Below are positions 61,113 to 64,000 of a stretch of DNA of 64,000 bases, piece by piece. Origin of the DNA: Streptomyces sp. NRRL F-2664 (GTDB lineage: Bacteria; Actinomycetota; Actinomycetes; Streptomycetales; Streptomycetaceae); the NCBI RefSeq assembly GCF_000719345.1, contig NZ_JOFX01000007.1, forward strand, positions 124,001 through 188,000, read 5' to 3'. The first letter of the stretch is position 1, and the number at the start of each line of letters is the position of its first letter. Both the position numbers and the translations under genes were made by a program. A model generated the notes under the pieces. The model saw only the letters and a list, made by a program, of their open reading frames with translations, was not told the DNA's origin and ran no database searches.

Positions 61113-62270
61113 ATGAGCGACGACAGCCACGAGCACCAGAGCTTCGAGACCCGCGCGATCCACGCGGGCAACACGGCGGACCCGCTGACCGGCGCGGTCG
61201 TGCCCCCGATCTACCAGGTCTCCACATACAAGCAGGACGGCGTCGGCGGCCTGCGCGGCGGTTACGAGTACAGCCGCAGCGCCAACCCGACCCGCACCGC
61301 GCTGGAGGAGAACCTCGCGGCACTGGAGGGCGGCCGGCGCGGCCTCGCCTTCGCGTCCGGACTGGCCGCCGAGGACTGCCTGCTGCGTACGCTGCTCGCC
61401 CCCGGCGATCACGTGGTCATCCCCAACGACGCCTACGGCGGCACCTTCCGCCTCTTCGCGAAGGTCGTCTCCCGCTGGGGCGTGGAGTGGTCGGTGGCCG
61501 ACACCTCCGACGCCGACTCCGTACGCGCCGCACTCACCCCGAAGACGAAGATCGTCTGGGTCGAGACCCCCTCCAACCCGCTGCTCGGCATCACCGACAT
61601 CGCCGTGGTCGCCGACATCGCGCGGACGGCCGGCGCCAAGCTGGTCGTGGACAACACCTTCGCCTCGCCGTACCTCCAGCAGCCCCTGGCGCTGGGCGCG
61701 GACGTGGTCGTCCACTCGCTGACGAAGTACATCGGCGGGCACTCCGACGTGGTCGGCGGCGCGCTGGTCACCGCGGACGAGGCGCTCGGCGAGGAGCTGG
61801 CCTACCACCAGAACGCGATGGGCGCAGTGGCCGGGCCGTTCGACTCGTGGGTCGTGCTGCGGGGCATCAAGACGCTCGCCGTGCGCATGGACCGGCACGC
61901 GGAGAACGCGGCCAGGATCGTCGAGGTGCTCCAGCGGCACCCGAAGGTCACCAAGGTCCTCTACCCGGGCCTGCCCGAGCACCCCGGCCACGAGATCGCC
62001 GCGAAGCAGATGCGCAACTTCGGCGGCATGCTCTCCTTCCAGGTCGCCGGTGGCGAGGAGGAGGCCGTCGCGATCTGCGGCCGCACCAAGATCTTCACGC
62101 TGGCCGAGTCCCTGGGTGGCGTCGAGTCCCTCATCGAGCACCCGGGCCGGATGACGCACGCGTCGGTGGCGGGCTCGGCCCTGGAGGTCCCCGCGGACCT
62201 GATCCGGGTGTCGGTGGGCATCGAGAACGTCGACGACCTCATCGCGGACCTGACGCAGGCACTGGGCTGA
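61113..62270 (+). CDS. metB: Cystathionine gamma-synthase (PLP, Cys/Met metabolism family)
   Basis: A 385-aa protein. FETRAIHAGNTADPLTGAVVPPIYQVSTY is the N-terminal signature, YEYSRSANPTRTALEENLA binds PLP phosphate, and HSLTKYIGGHSDVVGG carries the PLP lysine. The end SVGIENVDDLIADL is typical. It joins O-acylhomoserine and cysteine to cystathionine for methionine; gamma-lyase activity in reverse transsulfuration cannot be ruled out from sequence. It is monocistronic with a hairpin behind it. Confidence 0.92.
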   Translation: MSDDSHEHQSFETRAIHAGNTADPLTGAVVPPIYQVSTYKQDGVGGLRGGYEYSRSANPTRTALEENLAALEGGRRGLAFASGLAAEDCLLRTLLAPGDHVVIPNDAYGGTFRLFAKVVSRWGVEWSVADTSDADSVRAALTPKTKIVWVETPSNPLLGITDIAVVADIARTAGAKLVVDNTFASPYLQQPLALGADVVVHSLTKYIGGHSDVVGGALVTADEALGEELAYHQNAMGAVAGPFDSWVVLRGIKTLAVRMDRHAENAARIVEVLQRHPKVTKVLYPGLPEHPGHEIAAKQMRNFGGMLSFQVAGGEEEAVAICGRTKIFTLAESLGGVESLIEHPGRMTHASVAGSALEVPADLIRVSVGIENVDDLIADLTQALG

Positions 62271-62281
62271 CCACCCCGCGC

Positions 62282-62318
62282 ACCCCGCCGGACCGACACC
62301 TGCCCGGCCCGGCGGGGT
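62282..62318 (+). terminator. Terminator after metB
   Basis: A perfect 10-bp stem (ACCCCGCCGG 62282-62291 with 62309-62318) and 17-nt loop lie 12 bp after the metB stop. Confidence 0.7.
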
Positions 62319-62384
62319 CCCTCCGCCTCGCCGGCCGTGGCGCTCCGTGCCTTGGCGGGGGGACGCGCGGTGCAGCCGGTGGGG

Positions 62385-62639
62385 TCACCAGCCTTCCAGG
62401 GGTGGGGAGACGTCCGTCGGGGGCCCCGCCCAGGGGCGGGTCAGCGAGGCCCACACGGTGAAGGCCACCGCCGCGGCGAACAGCACCGCCCAGCCGAACC
62501 GGCGCAGCGCCCGGCGCCGCCGCAGGAGCCGGTCCCCGCGGGCCGCCGCCCCCGCGGCAAGGCCCGTCGGCACCACCGGGTAAGGGCCCTCCAGGAGCTG
62601 CTTGACCTGCGCTTCCTTGCGGTCCGGGAGCCCGCTCAC
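62385..62639 (-). CDS. Small membrane protein coupled to the sigma-factor gene
   Basis: An 84-aa protein from GTG 62639, which overlaps the sigma-factor stop (GTGA). A charged N-terminal half (DRKEAQVKQLLEG, then RRRRALRR) precedes one membrane helix (FGWAVLFAAAVAFTVWASLT). Its coupling and topology suit a small anti-sigma-like or accessory protein, but no zinc motif or recognised domain is present. The function is unknown. Confidence 0.65.
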   Translation of the reverse strand: MSGLPDRKEAQVKQLLEGPYPVVPTGLAAGAAARGDRLLRRRRALRRFGWAVLFAAAVAFTVWASLTRPWAGPPTDVSPPLEGW

Positions 62640-63058
62640 GCCGCCTCCCGGACCCGCATCAGCGACACCGCCCGGTTGCACAGCACGCGGACCCGCTCCA
62701 CCGGCATGCCGAGCTGCGCCGCCGCGACCTCCTCCGCGACCCCCTCGTAGAGCCGCAGGACGAGCACCAGCCGCTCCGCCGGGCTCAGCCGCGCCAGCAC
62801 CCCGGTCCCGCCGTGGTGGCGCCAGCCGGTGCGGGCGAAGGCCGCGCACAGCTCGTGACGGGTGAAGTCGTACGGGTCGTCCGCGCGCAGCCGCCGCCAG
62901 TGCGCGTACGTACGCGCCAGCGCGCCCGCGAGCAGCCGGCGGGCCGACTCCGGCTCTCCGGTGAGCAGCACCGCGACATGCAGGAGCCGCCCGGCCGCGC
63001 CCGCGACGAAGGCCTCGAACTCCGCGTAGGAGCCCGCCTGTTGATCAACCGCCCGCAT
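62636..63058 (-). CDS. ECF/SigE-like sigma factor, short
   Basis: A 140-aa protein from ATG 63058 (GTG 63064 possible). FEAFVAGAAGRLLHVAVLLTGEPESARRLLAGALARTYAHW corresponds to a reduced region 2, and LSPAERLVLVLRLYEGVAEEVAAAQLGMPVERVRVLCNRAV to region 4. It is shorter than usual SigE-family members (160-180 aa), with little between the two regions. It is followed directly by the coupled membrane protein gene, a common arrangement for regulated ECF factors. Confidence 0.75.
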   Translation of the reverse strand: MRAVDQQAGSYAEFEAFVAGAAGRLLHVAVLLTGEPESARRLLAGALARTYAHWRRLRADDPYDFTRHELCAAFARTGWRHHGGTGVLARLSPAERLVLVLRLYEGVAEEVAAAQLGMPVERVRVLCNRAVSLMRVREAA

Positions 63059-63114
63059 CTTCACATAGTGCGGCCGGTGGGACCCGTCAGGTCAATAGGA
63101 CGGACAGACTCCGC

Positions 63115-63636
63115 TCAGGAGGCGGGACCGGCCTCGGTCACGGCCGCCATCAGCTCCGACAGCGACAGGTTGAAGCGCGTCAGCAGTCCGGTGAAGGACT
63201 CGCGCTCGTCCTCGCTCCAGCCCTCCGTCACCCGGGCCATCAACTCGCGCCGCGAGGACCGCACCTCCTCCAGCCGCGCCAGCCCTCGCGGGGACAGCGC
63301 CAGGACCACGGCCCGCCCGTCCTCCGGGTGCGAGGTCCGCTTGACCAGGCCGCCGTCGACCAGCGGCGCGACCTGCCGGGTCACCGTGGAGGAGTCGATG
63401 CCCATGCCCCCGGCGAGCGCCTTGACGCCCATGGGGCCCTCCAGGTCGAGCCGGTTGAGCAGCAGGTAGGCGGCGCGGTCCATCGAGTTGCGGGCCTGGC
63501 CCACGCCGCCCAGACGGGTCTGCTCGGCGCGGCGGGCGAAGACCGCCACCTGGTGCTGGAGCGCGTCGAGGAGACCGGCTCCGGCAGGCGCATCGGCCGG
63601 CACGGGCAGATCGGAATTGGCCGGGGAGGAAGGCAT
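63115..63636 (-). CDS. MarR-family transcriptional regulator
   Basis: A 173-aa protein with a GGAGGAAGGC ribosome region before ATG 63636. The winged helix (LNRLDLEGPMGVKALAGGMGIDSSTVTRQVAPLVDGGLVKRTSHPEDGRAVVLALSPRG) is typical, including the DGR wing. The flanking helices form the dimer interface. It is divergent from ilvA with about 220 bp between the starts. The ligand and targets are unknown. Confidence 0.88.
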   Translation of the reverse strand: MPSSPANSDLPVPADAPAGAGLLDALQHQVAVFARRAEQTRLGGVGQARNSMDRAAYLLLNRLDLEGPMGVKALAGGMGIDSSTVTRQVAPLVDGGLVKRTSHPEDGRAVVLALSPRGLARLEEVRSSRRELMARVTEGWSEDERESFTGLLTRFNLSLSELMAAVTEAGPAS

Positions 63637-63858
63637 GGCCGTGGGCTCTCTTCGCGTGGGTCCGACAAGGATGGGGGACAGAGTACGCGGCCCTGCGGCG
63701 GCTCGTACGCCTCGTACGAGAACTGGTACGGCCTGCACGGGCGGCCGTCCCGCGGCCGTCCCGGATGGCGAGATCCCGCCCCTCGGACCGGCGGCCCGCG
63801 CCCCTTCCCTCCGTGGACGCTCAGGGCCCGGTCGCGGCCGGGCTGCGAGACTGACGGC

Positions 63859-64000
63859 ATGAACTACCGTGTGCCCCAGCCCGTCCCGCAGGTCATCCTC
63901 GACGACGTCCGGGGGGCTCAGAAGATGCTGTCCGGCGTCTCCCGGGTCACGCCCATGGAAGGCAGCAGGCACCTCTCCGCCCTCACCGGGTCGCCGGTCC
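63859..64000 (+). CDS. ilvA: Threonine dehydratase (ilvA), 5' end only
   Basis: The gene starts at ATG 63859 and runs off the window after 47 codons. MNYRVPQPVPQVILDDV and QKMLSGVSRVTPMEGSRHL match the N-terminus of actinobacterial threonine ammonia-lyase, the PLP enzyme that makes 2-oxobutyrate for isoleucine synthesis. The PLP lysine lies beyond the window, so the call rests on the N-terminal signature. Confidence 0.8.
   Translation, partial: MNYRVPQPVPQVILDDVRGAQKMLSGVSRVTPMEGSRHLSALTGSPV

Overview
The window is high-GC actinobacterial DNA and is almost certainly Streptomyces. AfsQ1/AfsQ2/SigQ, PccB, HutH and MetB are very close to the Streptomyces proteins I know. GTG starts and GTGA/ATGA stop-start overlaps are common, and TTA codons are rare. 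About 86% is coding.

Left core block (1-19.7 kb): the end of adenosine deaminase; small exported or membrane proteins; deoC with two aldehyde-dehydrogenase-family genes; uridine kinase; sigQ divergent from afsQ1-afsQ2-lipoprotein; a phosphosugar mutase and purine nucleoside phosphorylase; gamma-glutamylcyclotransferase; an LpdA-type flavoprotein; a DeoR regulator; and the biotinylated acyl-CoA carboxylase alpha chain. deoC and punA share an identical 12-bp palindrome just upstream of each gene.

Middle (20.7-45.5 kb): a roughly 25-kb biosynthetic gene cluster that I read as a lipolanthine-like lipopeptide system. A class III lanthipeptide synthetase (LanKC) is followed by a 28-aa precursor peptide ending in S-x2-S-x2-C. 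Around them lie discrete fatty-acid or polyketide enzymes: two ketosynthases, an ACP, an acyltransferase, an InhA-like enoyl reductase and an acyl-AMP ligase. A ThDP enzyme, an aldehyde dehydrogenase and an agmatinase-family hydrolase resemble the arginine-transaminase route to 4-guanidinobutyrate or GABA, and may make the starter unit. A P450 and an R2-like di-iron protein probably oxidise the acyl chain. A GNAT may join acyl chain to peptide, as GdvG does in goadvionin. A glycosyltransferase, a PIG-L deacetylase and a NodS-like methyltransferase suggest an amino-sugar decoration. There are two MFS proteins, an XRE-TPR regulator and a degenerate PPTase-like protein. Three cluster transcripts carry a TTA codon, and three promoter regions carry CCATGACT-type boxes 20 bp apart. 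No LanD-type cysteine decarboxylase is present.

Right core block (45.6-64 kb): maf, a 44-aa MmpB-like protein, accE and pccB (partners of the alpha chain left of the cluster), birA, adenylate cyclase, enoyl-CoA hydratase, a GAF-GGDEF protein, hutH, a LAXTG-anchored peptide, an L,D-transpeptidase, a GNAT gene broken by a frameshift, msrA, a TPR-like protein, metB, an ECF-like sigma factor, a MarR regulator and the start of ilvA. As I remember the S. coelicolor map, accA2 and maf-accE-pccB are almost adjacent there, so the cluster appears to have been inserted into a conserved core block.
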